This document shows positions 33,102-41,352 of a DNA stretch of 64,000 nucleotides, piece by piece. A program made the position numbers and the translations under genes. This stretch comes from Roseburia sp. (GTDB taxonomy: Bacteria > Bacillota > Clostridia > Oscillospirales > Ruminococcaceae). The stretch spans positions 1 through 64,000 of the forward strand of contig JAMPCH010000003.1 of the NCBI GenBank assembly GCA_023666265.1, in the 5' to 3' direction. Each line of letters starts with the position of its first letter. The first letter of the stretch is position 1. The notes under the pieces were generated by a model. That model had not been told where the DNA came from. It did no database searches and saw only the letters and a program-made list of their open reading frames with translations.

Positions 33102-33818
33102 ATGCTCGATGTGATCGAGACCGCGATCCGAAGCCTTTTGTTCTTCGCGCTTCGGCTCGACGGCGGGAGCTATCCGCGCCGCTTAACGAAGAAGGAGGAG
33201 CGCGAGCTTCTTTTACGGATCGCGGAGGGGGACGAGGGGGCGCGAAACAGCCTCATCGAGCATAACCTTCGCCTCGTCGCCTATATCGTCAATAAGCATT
33301 ACGGCGACTCGCGCGAACAGGAGGATCTCGTCTCGATCGGGACGATCGGCTTAATTAAGGCGGCGGAGACCTTTAACCCCGAGAAGGCGATCAGCTTCTC
33401 GACCTACGCGAGTACCTGTATCCAGAATCAGATCAAAATGTACTTCCGTAAAACGAAGCACAAAAGCGCCGAGGTCTATATGAACGAGCCGATCGACACC
33501 GATAAAAACGGGAACGAGATCACGATCGCGGACATTTTTAAGGACGATACCTGCGTCGACGACGAGGTCGACCTAAAGATCAATATGGAGAAGCTTTATC
33601 GCTATGTCAACAGCGTTCTCGACGACCGCGAGCGGCTCATCGTCTCGCGGCGTTACGGCTTGACCGGGGCGGACGGGACGGTCTCGCGACCTCTCGCCCA
33701 GCGCGAGGTCGCCCGTCTCCTCGGGATCTCGCGCTCCTACGTCTCGCGGATCGAGAAAAGGGCGCTCGAAAAGCTCAAAGCCGAATTTGAAAAAAGCGAA
33801 AAGCCGGGGACTTCGTAA
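33102..33818 (+). CDS. sigK: RNA polymerase sporulation sigma factor SigK
   Basis: The 238-residue sigma-70 family protein has region 2 (NLRLVAYIVNKHYGDSREQEDLVSIGTIGLIKA), the -10 recognition segment FSTYASTCIQNQIKMYFRK, and region 4 with HTH LAQREVARLLGISRSYVSRIEKRALEKLK. An N-terminal extension (MLDVIETAIRSLLFFALRLD) is hydrophobic and matches the pro-sequence of sigma-K, which is removed by SpoIVFB-type proteolysis in the mother cell. The gene is continuous, without a skin-type interruption. The RBS AGGGGAG precedes the ATG. The stop codon lies inside the loop of the terminator hairpin. Confidence 0.92.
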   Translation: MLDVIETAIRSLLFFALRLDGGSYPRRLTKKEERELLLRIAEGDEGARNSLIEHNLRLVAYIVNKHYGDSREQEDLVSIGTIGLIKAAETFNPEKAISFSTYASTCIQNQIKMYFRKTKHKSAEVYMNEPIDTDKNGNEITIADIFKDDTCVDDEVDLKINMEKLYRYVNSVLDDRERLIVSRRYGLTGADGTVSRPLAQREVARLLGISRSYVSRIEKRALEKLKAEFEKSEKPGTS

Positions 33819-33838
33819 AAACAAAGTCCCCGGCTTTT
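33799..33838 (+). terminator. Terminator overlapping the end of sigK
   Basis: A ~13-bp stem AAAGCCGGGGACTT-type arm pairs with AAGTCCCCGGCTTT, with the sigK TAA in the loop and TTTT after it. It can also serve the convergent permease gene ending at 33852. Confidence 0.8.
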
Positions 33839-33851
33839 CCTTCATATAAGA

Positions 33852-35432
33852 TCACATCGCGCTCTCCGCGTATTCCATAGTCTCCGAATACTCCGCGCTC
33901 TCCGCGTACTCCGCCGTATCGACGGGATCGTCGAAATCGTAGGGTCGATCTACCGTGACATAGCCGAGTTGTATCAACTCGGAATACATCGCGTCCGCCT
34001 CCTTTCGCGAGATCGTGAGATCCTGACGAAAGTCGAGGTGATAGCCGTCCTTCTCCTGCGTGAATTGTCCCCGGATCGGCGGGTAGTCAAAGGCGGTCGT
34101 CCCGTCGGCTCGGATATTGATCAACACGGCGTCCTTATCGTTATAGGCGTATCCGCCGAAAAGGAGCGTAAACGCGCTTAACTCCGAGCGCCCTTGGATC
34201 AAGTGTTTTTTTACGATCTCCATGACCCGATCCGCGTCCTCGGCGGGGAGCGCGTCCGTTCGGAGATCCTTTAAGCCGTCGCCGTAATAGCGAACCGCGC
34301 CGTCAAAAAATTCGATCGAATACGTCGCCCCCTCGAGATATTCGGCGGCGGGGCGGAGCGCGATCGCACCGAAGCCGCCCGTTTTGAGCGCCGCGATGAG
34401 GACGACCGCCGAGACCGCCGTCGTCGCGAGGTACTTCCCGATCCATTTTAGGAAGGTGAAAAGTCCGAGCTTCGCGCGGGAGACGACGACGTTGATGATG
34501 AGATAGGCGACCCCCGCGATGAGAACGCCCCAAAGGGTCGCGGTACTCATCGAGAAGCAGGAAAAGAGCGTAACGCACCCGAGGATCAGCATGATCTCAA
34601 AAAAGACGCGGCTCACGATCGGTTCGCCGACCGAGCGCCCGTCGCGGCGCACGAAGATCAGCCCCGAGAGGAGTAAGACGATGACCGAGACGAGACAGCC
34701 GATCGCGCAATGGAGGATCAGATTATCCGTCCCGAAGAAGAGGTATAAAAAGCCCCAGTAGCCGACGTCGACGAAGCCGTTCCAGTACAGTCCCAGTCCC
34801 GAGCAATTCTCGATCACGTTATAGATAAAGCTCACCGGGAGGGCGTTTATGATAAACATCAGGATCAGGGAGAAGTACGCGCTCTCGGCGACCGCGCCGC
34901 AGCAGCAGGCGCAAAGCACCGTGATCGCCATGACGAAAAGACAGGCGGCGAGATAGACGAAAAGGAGCGAATACACCGTTTCGGTCGTGTCGCCCCGCCC
35001 GAGCGCGCCGCGAAAGAGGAGCGCGAGCGTATTCCCGCCGAGGATCGAGACGATAAGCGGCGCGACCTGGATATAAAACAGGCATAAAAGCTTGGAAAAA
35101 AATCGCTCGCCCGCCCCGATCGGGAGCGTGAGCGCGACGTCCGAGAGCGGACGGCTACTCAGGTCGCGAAAGACGTTCAGGTCGGCGAAATAGCCCGACC
35201 CCACCCCGAGGAAGGCGAAGAACAAGCCCCACATCGACGGCGTGAAATAAAAGGAACGGTCGCTGTATTCGATGTAGTTGACATACGAGTCAAAGATAAA
35301 GAGGAGCGCCGCCACGCCGTAAAGGACGAAGGAGATCACCGCGAGCTTTTTATGAACGCGTACCTCCGCCGCCGCGGCGCGGGCGATCTTTTCAAAGGAT
35401 AACCGCGCGGGTCTAGAGAATGTCTGAGCCAT
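33852..35432 (-). CDS. ABC-2-type permease-like membrane protein
   Basis: Started at the ATG at 35432 (RBS GGAGGCGAGAGG; a GTG/ATG at 35453 is an alternative) the product has 526 residues. It has an N-terminal cytoplasmic stretch, then about ten membrane helices between residues ~30 and 350. A C-terminal soluble domain of ~170 residues follows. VLYGVAALLFIFDSYVNYIE, RDLSSRPLSDVALTLPIG and GAGERFFSKLLCLFYIQVAP resemble YtrC/YtrD-like or bacitracin-type ABC-2 permeases. The C-terminus ends in near-tandem acidic units (EYAESAEYSETMEYAESAM), mirrored by a direct DNA repeat. The gene overlaps the ATPase gene by 20 bases, so coupling is expected. Likely acts in cell-envelope stress or antibiotic export. 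Confidence 0.85.
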   Translation of the reverse strand: MAQTFSRPARLSFEKIARAAAAEVRVHKKLAVISFVLYGVAALLFIFDSYVNYIEYSDRSFYFTPSMWGLFFAFLGVGSGYFADLNVFRDLSSRPLSDVALTLPIGAGERFFSKLLCLFYIQVAPLIVSILGGNTLALLFRGALGRGDTTETVYSLLFVYLAACLFVMAITVLCACCCGAVAESAYFSLILMFIINALPVSFIYNVIENCSGLGLYWNGFVDVGYWGFLYLFFGTDNLILHCAIGCLVSVIVLLLSGLIFVRRDGRSVGEPIVSRVFFEIMLILGCVTLFSCFSMSTATLWGVLIAGVAYLIINVVVSRAKLGLFTFLKWIGKYLATTAVSAVVLIAALKTGGFGAIALRPAAEYLEGATYSIEFFDGAVRYYGDGLKDLRTDALPAEDADRVMEIVKKHLIQGRSELSAFTLLFGGYAYNDKDAVLINIRADGTTAFDYPPIRGQFTQEKDGYHLDFRQDLTISRKEADAMYSELIQLGYVTVDRPYDFDDPVDTAEYAESAEYSETMEYAESAM

Positions 35433-36348
35433 AGCCTCTCGCCTCCAATTCATAAATAAAGATCTCCTCGAGGGTAAGAGGGATCAGCTCGCGGATCTCG
35501 CACCCAAAAGCCGCCGAACGCGCGTTGATCTCCTCCTCCGACCCTCTGATGACCGCCCGCGCGACCGACCCGTCGGCGGAATATTGTACCACGTCGAGCC
35601 CCGCGTCTTTGAGCTCCTCGGGCGTGACCGCGCCGCCGCTTCGACCGAGCTGGAGCTTCCCAAAGCCGCTCTTGATCTTATCGATCTCGTCGGCGAAGAT
35701 CATCTGTCCCCGGTGGATCAGTATCGCGCGGTCACAAAGCTCGTTGATCTCGGTGATGTTATGCGACGAGACGACGAGCGTCGCCTCGCGGTCGACGAGC
35801 TCGCCGACGATGATCTGTTTAATGAACCGCCGCATGGCGGGGTCGAGCCCGTCAAAAGCCTCGTCGAGGAGAAGGTACTTCGTATAACAGGACAGCCCGA
35901 TCACGACCACTGCCTGACGCTTCATGCCCTTCGAGAAATCGCTCATACGCTTATTTCGCGGAAGCCCGATCTTAGCGACGAGCCGCTCATAGGTCTCGCG
36001 CGAAAAGGTATCGTAATAGCTCGCGTAATACCGCGCGAGACCGTCGAGGGTAAAGCCCGCGTACTGGATCGTTTCGTCGTTGACAAAAAAGACCTTCGCT
36101 TTGGCGGCGGGGTTGTTAAAAACGTCCTCGCCGTCGATCCTAACGCTCCCGCGCTCGGTCTTATAAATGCCGCAGATCATACGGAGGAGGGTCGATTTCC
36201 CCGCGCCGTTTGAGCCTAAAAAGCCGTAGATACAGCCGTCCGGGATCGTGAGCGTGATATTGTCGAGCGCCTTAAAGTCCTCGCGCTCGTCCGCCTTACC
36301 GATCCCTTTTTTGTGAAAGATCATGCTTGTTTCGCTGATCTCGATCAT
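35413..36348 (-). CDS. ABC transporter ATP-binding protein (YtrB-like)
   Basis: The 311-residue ATPase has Walker A GSNGAGKST (residues 45-53), signature FSKGMKRQ (138-145), Walker B YLLLDEAFDGLDP (158-170) and the switch His in VVSSHNITEINELCD. The C-terminal ~90 residues are an extension common in BcrA/YtrB-type ATPases. Its start overlaps the GntR stop by four bases (ATGA) and its end overlaps the permease start. These are hallmarks of GntR-ABC operons regulated by envelope-active compounds. Confidence 0.94.
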   Translation of the reverse strand: MIEISETSMIFHKKGIGKADEREDFKALDNITLTIPDGCIYGFLGSNGAGKSTLLRMICGIYKTERGSVRIDGEDVFNNPAAKAKVFFVNDETIQYAGFTLDGLARYYASYYDTFSRETYERLVAKIGLPRNKRMSDFSKGMKRQAVVVIGLSCYTKYLLLDEAFDGLDPAMRRFIKQIIVGELVDREATLVVSSHNITEINELCDRAILIHRGQMIFADEIDKIKSGFGKLQLGRSGGAVTPEELKDAGLDVVQYSADGSVARAVIRGSEEEINARSAAFGCEIRELIPLTLEEIFIYELEARGYGSDIL

Positions 36349-36704
36349 GGTGTTTCCCCCTTTATGTTGTCGATGATTTTTTTGAGCGCTTCCGCCGAAA
36401 CGCCCGCCCTCAGCGCCTCACGCGTCCTTTCCTCGAAATCCTTCGTGAGCGCCGAGCTCGCCTTTCCGTTTTGGGCGGCGATAAAGCTGCCTTTCCCCGC
36501 GAGGGTATAGATGATCCCGTCTCGTTCGAGGTTCGAGTACGCCTTCGCGACGGTGTTCGGGTTTAAGCCGAGCTGCTGCGCGAGCGTCCTCGACGGGGGG
36601 ATCTGATCATTCTCCTTTAAAAGCCCCCGCGTGATCTCGCCGCAGATCGCGCGATAGATCTGTTCATAGATCGGCGTTCGCCCGGTTACGTCTATACTGA
36701 TCAA
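36345..36704 (-). CDS. GntR-family transcriptional regulator, YtrA subfamily
   Basis: The 119-residue protein has an N-terminal winged helix (YEQIYRAICGEITRGLLKEN, PSRTLAQQLGLNPNTVAKAYSNLERDGI, AGKGSFIA) and a short ~40-residue helical tail. This is the size and layout of YtrA regulators, which lack a large effector domain and repress the ABC operon they head. The RBS AAAAAGGAGGCGG lies before the ATG. An inverted repeat between the -10 box and the start is the likely self-operator. Confidence 0.92.
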   Translation of the reverse strand: MISIDVTGRTPIYEQIYRAICGEITRGLLKENDQIPPSRTLAQQLGLNPNTVAKAYSNLERDGIIYTLAGKGSFIAAQNGKASSALTKDFEERTREALRAGVSAEALKKIIDNIKGETP

Positions 36705-36748
36705 AAGCCCGCCTCCTTTTTTGAGTTATTTGTAATATTTGATTTAAT

Positions 36749-36769
36749 TGAACTATTTCGACTAGTACA
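36749..36769 (-). promoter_or_regulatory. Candidate YtrA-type operator
   Basis: On the minus strand TGTACTA and TAGTTCA form an imperfect inverted repeat (6 of 7 positions) separated by 7 bases. It lies immediately downstream of the -10 box, where binding would block transcription. YtrA-subfamily sites are known to be TAC/GTA-type palindromes. Confidence 0.55.
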
Positions 36770-36770
36770 T

Positions 36771-36799
36771 ATTATACACGATGATCCGGGCTTTGTCAA
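36771..36799 (-). promoter_or_regulatory. Sigma-A promoter for the GntR-ABC operon
   Basis: On the minus strand TTGACA (36794-36799), 17 bases, TATAAT (36771-36776). The -35 box lies inside a GGGCTTTGTCAAGCCC hairpin (36788-36803) followed on the plus strand by TTTTTTA, which would act as a plus-strand terminator. Confidence 0.85.
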
Positions 36800-36814
36800 G
36801 CCCTTTTTTATATT

Positions 36815-36962
36815 TTTTTGGGAAGGCGCGGAGGCGCTCGCCTCCACATCTCCTTGTCCTCTTTGTGCTATTGTATGGCGAAAAAGTAATGGTAAATTTT
36901 GAGAAGAAATGGTATAATAAAAAAGGAACGATGGGCGCGAAGTCTCCGCGCCTTCCCAAAAA
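36815..36962. mobile_element. Family D element, complete copy 2 (148 bp), carrying a promoter
   Basis: Perfect 19-base inverted repeats TTTTTGGGAAGGCGCGGAG (36815-36833) and its complement (36944-36962) bound the element. Its interior holds TATAAT at 36913-36918 with a weak -35 (TGGTAA, 36890-36895), reading toward the GH43 gene that starts 27 bases beyond. The element thus appears to supply the promoter of the GH43-cupin-GH43 unit. Confidence 0.7.
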
Positions 36963-36988
36963 TAAACACGAAAGGGAAGGGTCTCTCT

Positions 36989-38299
36989 ATGGCGAACCCC
37001 TATCTCCCCGGCTGGGAATATATCCCCGACGGCGAGCCGCGCGTATTCGGCGATCGGCTCTATATCTACGGCTCTCACGACCGAGCCGGCTCCGACCGCT
37101 TCTGCGATCATATCCTAAAAGTCTGGTCCGCGCCGCTCTCCGACCTCACGCGCTGGACGTCCCACGGGATCGTTTTTTCGACCGTCGACTATCCGGGTCA
37201 CCCCGCCGACGTGAACTGGACGGATCACGAGCTTTACGCGCCCGACGTCGTCGAGAAGGACGGGAAATATTATCTTTACGCCTATATCGTCGGCGCGAAG
37301 GGCTGTGTCGCGGTAAGCGACCGCCCCGAGGGACCGTTTCGTCTCCTTTCGCGTTATCGCTATTCGCTCGAGAAGCACTACGACGACGGGACGTTTATCG
37401 ACCCGGGCGTTCTCGTGGACGACGACGGGCGGGTCTATATCTATTGCGGCTATCTCGGCTCATATATGGCGGAGCTGAGCGTCGCGAATATGTTTGAGGT
37501 CGTCGAGGGAAGCTATCGCGAAAATATCCTCCCGACCGACGAGCCGCACGAATTTTTTGAGGCTTGTTCGCCGCGAAAGGTCGGCGACACCTATTATCTG
37601 ATCTATTCGCCGAAGCGCGGGAGCAGGCTCGATTACGCGGTCGCGAAATCGCCGACCGGTCCTTTTGAGCATAAGGGGACGATCGTCGATAACGGCGTGG
37701 ATTTCCCCGGCGGGAATAATCACGGCTCAATCTGTAACGTCAACGGACAATGGTATATTTTTTATCACCGTATGACGAACGGGACGATCATGTCGCGGCG
37801 CGGGTGTGTCGAGCGGATCGAGATCCTCCCCGATGGGACGATCCCCGAGGTCGAGATGACCTCGCTCGGCTTTGAGCGCTCGCTCGACCCCTACCGCGAA
37901 ACGGCGGCGGATACCGCCTGCGTCCTCCTCGGCGGGGGAACGATCACCGAGCTGAACCCCTTTGAGCGGGTCGTGACGAATATCACGGACGGCTGTATCA
38001 TGGGCTGGAGGTACTTTGACTTCGGGAGCGGCGGCGACGGCGAAATGAAGCTCCTCTTAAAGCTCGGCGGACGCGGCTGTCGCGGGAAGATCCGTATCCT
38101 TTTGGATCGCGCCGACGGCGCGGAGATCGGCGCGGCGGAGTTTCGCGAGGGCGGCGGGATCGCCGAGGCGGCGGTCGAGCCCGTGACGGGTCGCCACGCG
38201 CTCTTTCTCCGCGCGGAACAGGGCTATGAGGGCTGGGCGGCGGAGATGTTTAAAACGAGAGATTTGTTTGATCTGTACGGATTTTTATTTGTGCGTTAG
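36989..38299 (+). CDS. Glycoside hydrolase family 43 protein (arabinofuranosidase/xylosidase type)
   Basis: Started at the ATG at 36989 (GGGAAGGG upstream) the protein has 436 residues and no signal peptide, so it is likely cytoplasmic. The five-bladed propeller motifs are visible: YIYGSHDRAGSDRFC, ELYAPDVVEKDGKYYLYA, FIDPGVLVDDDGRVYIYCGY, EFFEACSPRKVGDTYYLIYS with the catalytic Glu, and GNNHGSICNVNGQWYIFYHR. A ~120-residue C-terminal domain resembles a CBM6-like beta sandwich. Expected role: removal of arabinose or xylose from hemicellulose oligosaccharides. An upstream extension to 36899 is encoded by element D and is rejected. Confidence 0.93.
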   Translation: MANPYLPGWEYIPDGEPRVFGDRLYIYGSHDRAGSDRFCDHILKVWSAPLSDLTRWTSHGIVFSTVDYPGHPADVNWTDHELYAPDVVEKDGKYYLYAYIVGAKGCVAVSDRPEGPFRLLSRYRYSLEKHYDDGTFIDPGVLVDDDGRVYIYCGYLGSYMAELSVANMFEVVEGSYRENILPTDEPHEFFEACSPRKVGDTYYLIYSPKRGSRLDYAVAKSPTGPFEHKGTIVDNGVDFPGGNNHGSICNVNGQWYIFYHRMTNGTIMSRRGCVERIEILPDGTIPEVEMTSLGFERSLDPYRETAADTACVLLGGGTITELNPFERVVTNITDGCIMGWRYFDFGSGGDGEMKLLLKLGGRGCRGKIRILLDRADGAEIGAAEFREGGGIAEAAVEPVTGRHALFLRAEQGYEGWAAEMFKTRDLFDLYGFLFVR

Positions 38300-38320
38300 A
38301 TCGGTATCCGACGGAGGTAT

Positions 38321-38635
38321 ATGATGATGAATGACTTTATGACGCCCCCAAATCACATCAATTTTCGGGCAAAAAAATTATTTGACGACTGCGGGCGGAT
38401 CGTTGACGGTTCAATTGCGTACATTTCCTTAAACGGCGGAGGACCGACCGAACAGCATACCCATGATCACGACCACCTGTTTATTGTTGTACAGGGCGAG
38501 GCAAAAATCCTTTTAGATAAAGAAACGGTTATCGTTAAGAGGAACGAGAGCTTTCTCGTGAAAGGATCGATCCTTCATTCCGTATGGAATAACGCGGAGG
38601 AAGAAACGATCATGATAGGGATAACCGTCGTATAG
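38321..38635 (+). CDS. Small cupin-domain protein
   Basis: The 104-residue protein is a single-domain cupin. Motif 1 reads GGPTEQHTHDHDHLFIVVQG with several metal-binding His residues, and motif 2 reads FLVKGSILHSVWNNAEE. It may bind a metal and a small ligand; enzymatic or sensory role is unknown. It is placed between two GH43 genes with 21- and 33-base gaps, so it is co-transcribed with them and may be a sugar-handling or sensing protein. RBS CGGAGG; three ATG codons overlap at the start and the first is taken. Confidence 0.85.
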   Translation: MMMNDFMTPPNHINFRAKKLFDDCGRIVDGSIAYISLNGGGPTEQHTHDHDHLFIVVQGEAKILLDKETVIVKRNESFLVKGSILHSVWNNAEEETIMIGITVV

Positions 38636-38668
38636 ATCCCGGTCAACCGAATAAAAAGGAGAGAAACA

Positions 38669-40162
38669 ATGAAGTACACCAACCCGATCCTGCCCGGCTT
38701 TCGCCCCGATCCCTCGATCTGTCGCGTGGGGGAGGACTTTTATCTCGTAAACAGTAGCTTTGAGTATTTCCCCGCGATCCCGCTTTATCACAGCACCGAT
38801 CTCGTACACTGGGAACAGCTCGGACATGTCCTCACCCGGACGGAACAGCTTTCGCTCAAAAAGGGCGCGCCGAACTGTCTCGGGATCTACGCGCCGACCA
38901 TTCGCCACGCGAACGGGCGCTTTTATTGTATCGTCACGAACGTCGGCGGGAACGACAACTTTTTCGTCTATACGGACGATATTCGCGGCGAATGGTCGAA
39001 CCCCGTCCAGCTCCCTTTTAAGGGGATCGACCCGTCGCTTTTCTTCGACGACGACGGGCGGGTCTATTACAGCGGGACGGACGATGGGATCTTTCTCAGC
39101 GAGATCGACATTACGACGGGGGCGGCGCTCGGTGAGCGAAAATGCGTCTGGAACGGGAGCGGCGCGAATAACCCCGAGGGACCGCATCTCTATAAGATCG
39201 GCGGGAAGTATTATCTTATGATCGCCGAGGGAGGGACGGAGCAAGGGCATATGGTCACGATCGCGCGGAGCGACAGCGTTTTCGGCGAATATGAGGCTTG
39301 CCCGCGAAATCCGATCCTGACAAATCGGGGGACGGAGCTTCCCATTAAGGCGGTCGGTCACGCCGATCTCGTCGACGACGCGAAGGGGAACTGGTGGGCG
39401 GTCTGTCTCGGGAATCGTCCGCTCGGCTATCCCTTTACCCATAACCTCGGGCGAGAAACGATGCTCGTCCCGTTCGTCTGGGAGGGCGGCTGGCCTCGCT
39501 TTGGCGCGGGCGGTCACGTTTTAGAGGAGACAGAAGCGCCCTCGGCGGGCGAGCCGACCGTTACGGGGCGTTACGTCCCCGGGAGCGATACCCGCGACGA
39601 TTTTACGGCGGGCGATTTCCCGCCGTATTGGAACACGATCTACTGCCCGATCGGCGAGATCGCCGATCGGACGGAGGAGGGGCTTCTTTTACGCGGGAAC
39701 GCGTTCACGATCTCGGACGATGAGCCGAAGGCGATCCTCCTTCGACGCCAAGAGCATTTTGACTTCATGGCGGAGGTCAAGCTTTCGCCGCTCGCCGAGG
39801 ACGGCGAGGCGGGGCTGACGGTCTATATGAATAACCGTCATCACTACGAGGCGGCGGTCGTTCGGCGCGGCGGCTGTTCGGTGATACGGCTTCGGCGACA
39901 GCTCGGGACGCTCAAAGCCGAGGAGGGCGAGCTTCCCATTGATGAGGAGGCGGGCGAGATCACGCTTCGTCTCGAGGGTAGCCGCGACCGATACGGCTTC
40001 TCCGTCCGTATCGGCGAGCGGGCGTTCTCACCGCTCGGCGGTGGGGAAACGCGCTATCTGACGACCGAGGTCGGCGGCTGTTTTACGGGGAATTACGTCG
40101 GGATCTACGCCTCCGGGGCGACCGCCCGCTTCCGCGATTTTATGTATGAAAAGCGTGGGTAA
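38669..40162 (+). CDS. Glycoside hydrolase family 43 beta-xylosidase-type protein
   Basis: The 497-residue protein begins YTNPILPGFRPDPSICRVGE, the classical start of GH43 xylan beta-xylosidases, and continues FYLVNSSFEYFPAIPLYHST, APTIRHANGRFYCI, DPSLFFDDDGRVYYSG and NPEGPHLYKIGGKYYLMIAE with the acid Glu. The C-terminal ~190 residues form the concanavalin-like domain usual in two-domain xylosidases (EHFDFMAEVKLSPLAEDGEA). No signal peptide, so it acts on imported xylo-oligosaccharides. RBS AAAAGGAGAG. It is last in the GH43-cupin-GH43 unit. No convincing terminator follows. Confidence 0.95.
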   Translation: MKYTNPILPGFRPDPSICRVGEDFYLVNSSFEYFPAIPLYHSTDLVHWEQLGHVLTRTEQLSLKKGAPNCLGIYAPTIRHANGRFYCIVTNVGGNDNFFVYTDDIRGEWSNPVQLPFKGIDPSLFFDDDGRVYYSGTDDGIFLSEIDITTGAALGERKCVWNGSGANNPEGPHLYKIGGKYYLMIAEGGTEQGHMVTIARSDSVFGEYEACPRNPILTNRGTELPIKAVGHADLVDDAKGNWWAVCLGNRPLGYPFTHNLGRETMLVPFVWEGGWPRFGAGGHVLEETEAPSAGEPTVTGRYVPGSDTRDDFTAGDFPPYWNTIYCPIGEIADRTEEGLLLRGNAFTISDDEPKAILLRRQEHFDFMAEVKLSPLAEDGEAGLTVYMNNRHHYEAAVVRRGGCSVIRLRRQLGTLKAEEGELPIDEEAGEITLRLEGSRDRYGFSVRIGERAFSPLGGGETRYLTTEVGGCFTGNYVGIYASGATARFRDFMYEKRG

Positions 40163-40354
40163 GGCGGTTTTTGGGGGTTCTAAAAAAATTACCATTATTT
40201 TTTGGGGAAGGTGCGGAGATTTCCGCGTTTAGTTGTCCTTTCGGGGGCTGTCTTGGGCGGCTCGGGAAGCGTCGCGGGATCGTCCCGATCGGGGGGCTGT
40301 TTCGGAAATAAAAAAATTTGGCGCGGTTTTGGCGAACCACGCCGAATTTATCAT

Positions 40355-40477
40355 TTACTTTATCGTATATTTTAAGGTCAATACCTTCGCCCGAACGCCG
40401 TTTACGAATACCGCCGCGCTGACCGTCGCGCTTTTGTTTAGGGAGATCGGCGCGGTATACTCCGGCGAGAGGGCGCG
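40355..40477 (-). pseudogene. C-terminal fossil resembling a chitobiase/hexosaminidase C-terminal domain
   Basis: The minus strand reads RALSPEYTAPISLNKSATVS, continues AAVFVNGVRAKVLTLKYTIK and ends with a stop. An in-frame TAA lies directly upstream (40478-40480). YTAPISLNKSATVSAAVF fits the last beta strands of the CHB_HEX_C / Ig-like domain that closes many family 20, 29 and other glycoside hydrolases. It is therefore the stump of a lost, probably glycan-degrading, gene. The plus-strand ORF 40233-40481 is its antisense shadow. A family-D-like solo arm TTTTTTGGGGAAGGTGCGG lies at about 40198-40216. Confidence 0.55.
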
Positions 40478-40520
40478 TTAAGCTTGATCTTTAGCGAGAT
40501 CGAGCGAATGAGTAGGTGAT

Positions 40521-41258
40521 CTAATCTTGTCTGCTTAGTTTTATTCTCCTCTGATATTCCCCGGGCGTGATCCCCGTCCGATCGTGGAAGCACTTACAAA
40601 AGTGGCTTTGTGTCGAGTAACAAAGCATATGCGAGATCTCGACGAGCGGCGTCCCTCCCTCGATAAGACTTTTCGCCACCTCGATCCGTTTTTGATGAAT
40701 ATATTCGTTAATCGGACAGCCCATCTCCTCGCGGAATTGTCTCGAGAGCGTCCTTCGATCGTACCCGATCCGCTTGGCGATTTCCAAGGTTGAGAGCTTT
40801 GTGTAAATATTGTTGTTGACATATTCGATCACCTCTCGGACGCGGGGCGAGACCGGGTGGTTGATGATTTGTTTCATCCGGGAGGCAAATTCAAGCGCCA
40901 TTTCGTCGTTGATCGCGCGAACCTCGCGGACGCTCGTACACTGATCCGCGCGGCGGATCAAAAGGTCGCTCAAGGTATACGCTTCCTCTTGCGGCATTCC
41001 CGCCACGATACATCGGCGCGTCATGATCGTACAGTTTACCACGAAATGATAGATCGCGTTCCTGATCGGGTCGTCGGAGAGGACGCCTTTTTCCGTTTCC
41101 TCCGGCTCCGCCGCGTATTGATCGCGGAGATTTAAGATCCCCTCGGTATCGCCTGCGGCGACGAGGTCATAAAAAGCGTGTTCCTCATTATAAGGCGGGT
41201 GGGGCGAGCGATAGCTTTTTGATAAATTGAGCCGATATTCGAGTTCGAGCCGATCCAT
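40521..41258 (-). CDS. AraC-family transcriptional regulator
   Basis: The 245-residue protein has a C-terminal AraC double HTH: VREVIEYVNNNIYTKLSTLE, IAKRIGYDRRTLSRQFREEM, INEYIHQKRIEVAKSLIEGG, EISHMLCYSTQSHFCKCFHD, RTGITPGEYQRRIKL. The N-terminal ~130 residues are helical (TLSDLLIRRADQCTSVREVR), without a cupin, of the type seen in clostridial AraC regulators of carbohydrate genes. It is divergent from the GH5 gene, and tandem 12-base direct repeats in the shared region are likely its sites. It probably controls GH5 and perhaps the GH43 genes. Confidence 0.92.
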   Translation of the reverse strand: MDRLELEYRLNLSKSYRSPHPPYNEEHAFYDLVAAGDTEGILNLRDQYAAEPEETEKGVLSDDPIRNAIYHFVVNCTIMTRRCIVAGMPQEEAYTLSDLLIRRADQCTSVREVRAINDEMALEFASRMKQIINHPVSPRVREVIEYVNNNIYTKLSTLEIAKRIGYDRRTLSRQFREEMGCPINEYIHQKRIEVAKSLIEGGTPLVEISHMLCYSTQSHFCKCFHDRTGITPGEYQRRIKLSRQD

Positions 41259-41323
41259 ACGGTTTCCTCCTTTTTCGGGACAGGAACGAAAAGCGGGCGC
41301 TTTGTACGCCTTCTATAAAAAAT

Positions 41324-41352
41324 ATTATAATACATTTTTGATAAAATTGCAA
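41324..41352 (-). promoter_or_regulatory. Sigma-A promoter for the AraC regulator
   Basis: On the minus strand TTGCAA (41347-41352), 17 bases, TATAAT (41324-41329). It overlaps the direct repeats at 41332-41363, so the regulator may repress itself. Confidence 0.75.

Noticed and set aside
36899-36988. 30-residue N-terminal extension of the GH43 protein
   Set aside because: It is encoded by the family D element and promoter; a good RBS precedes the ATG at 36989.
36781-37497. 238-codon plus-strand ORF
   Set aside because: It overlaps the GH43 gene in another frame and the family D element, is Arg-rich, and shows no domain. It is a shadow of high-GC coding DNA.
40233-40481. 82-codon plus-strand ORF
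   Set aside because: The minus strand of the same DNA reads as a recognisable protein C-terminus, so the plus ORF is its shadow.
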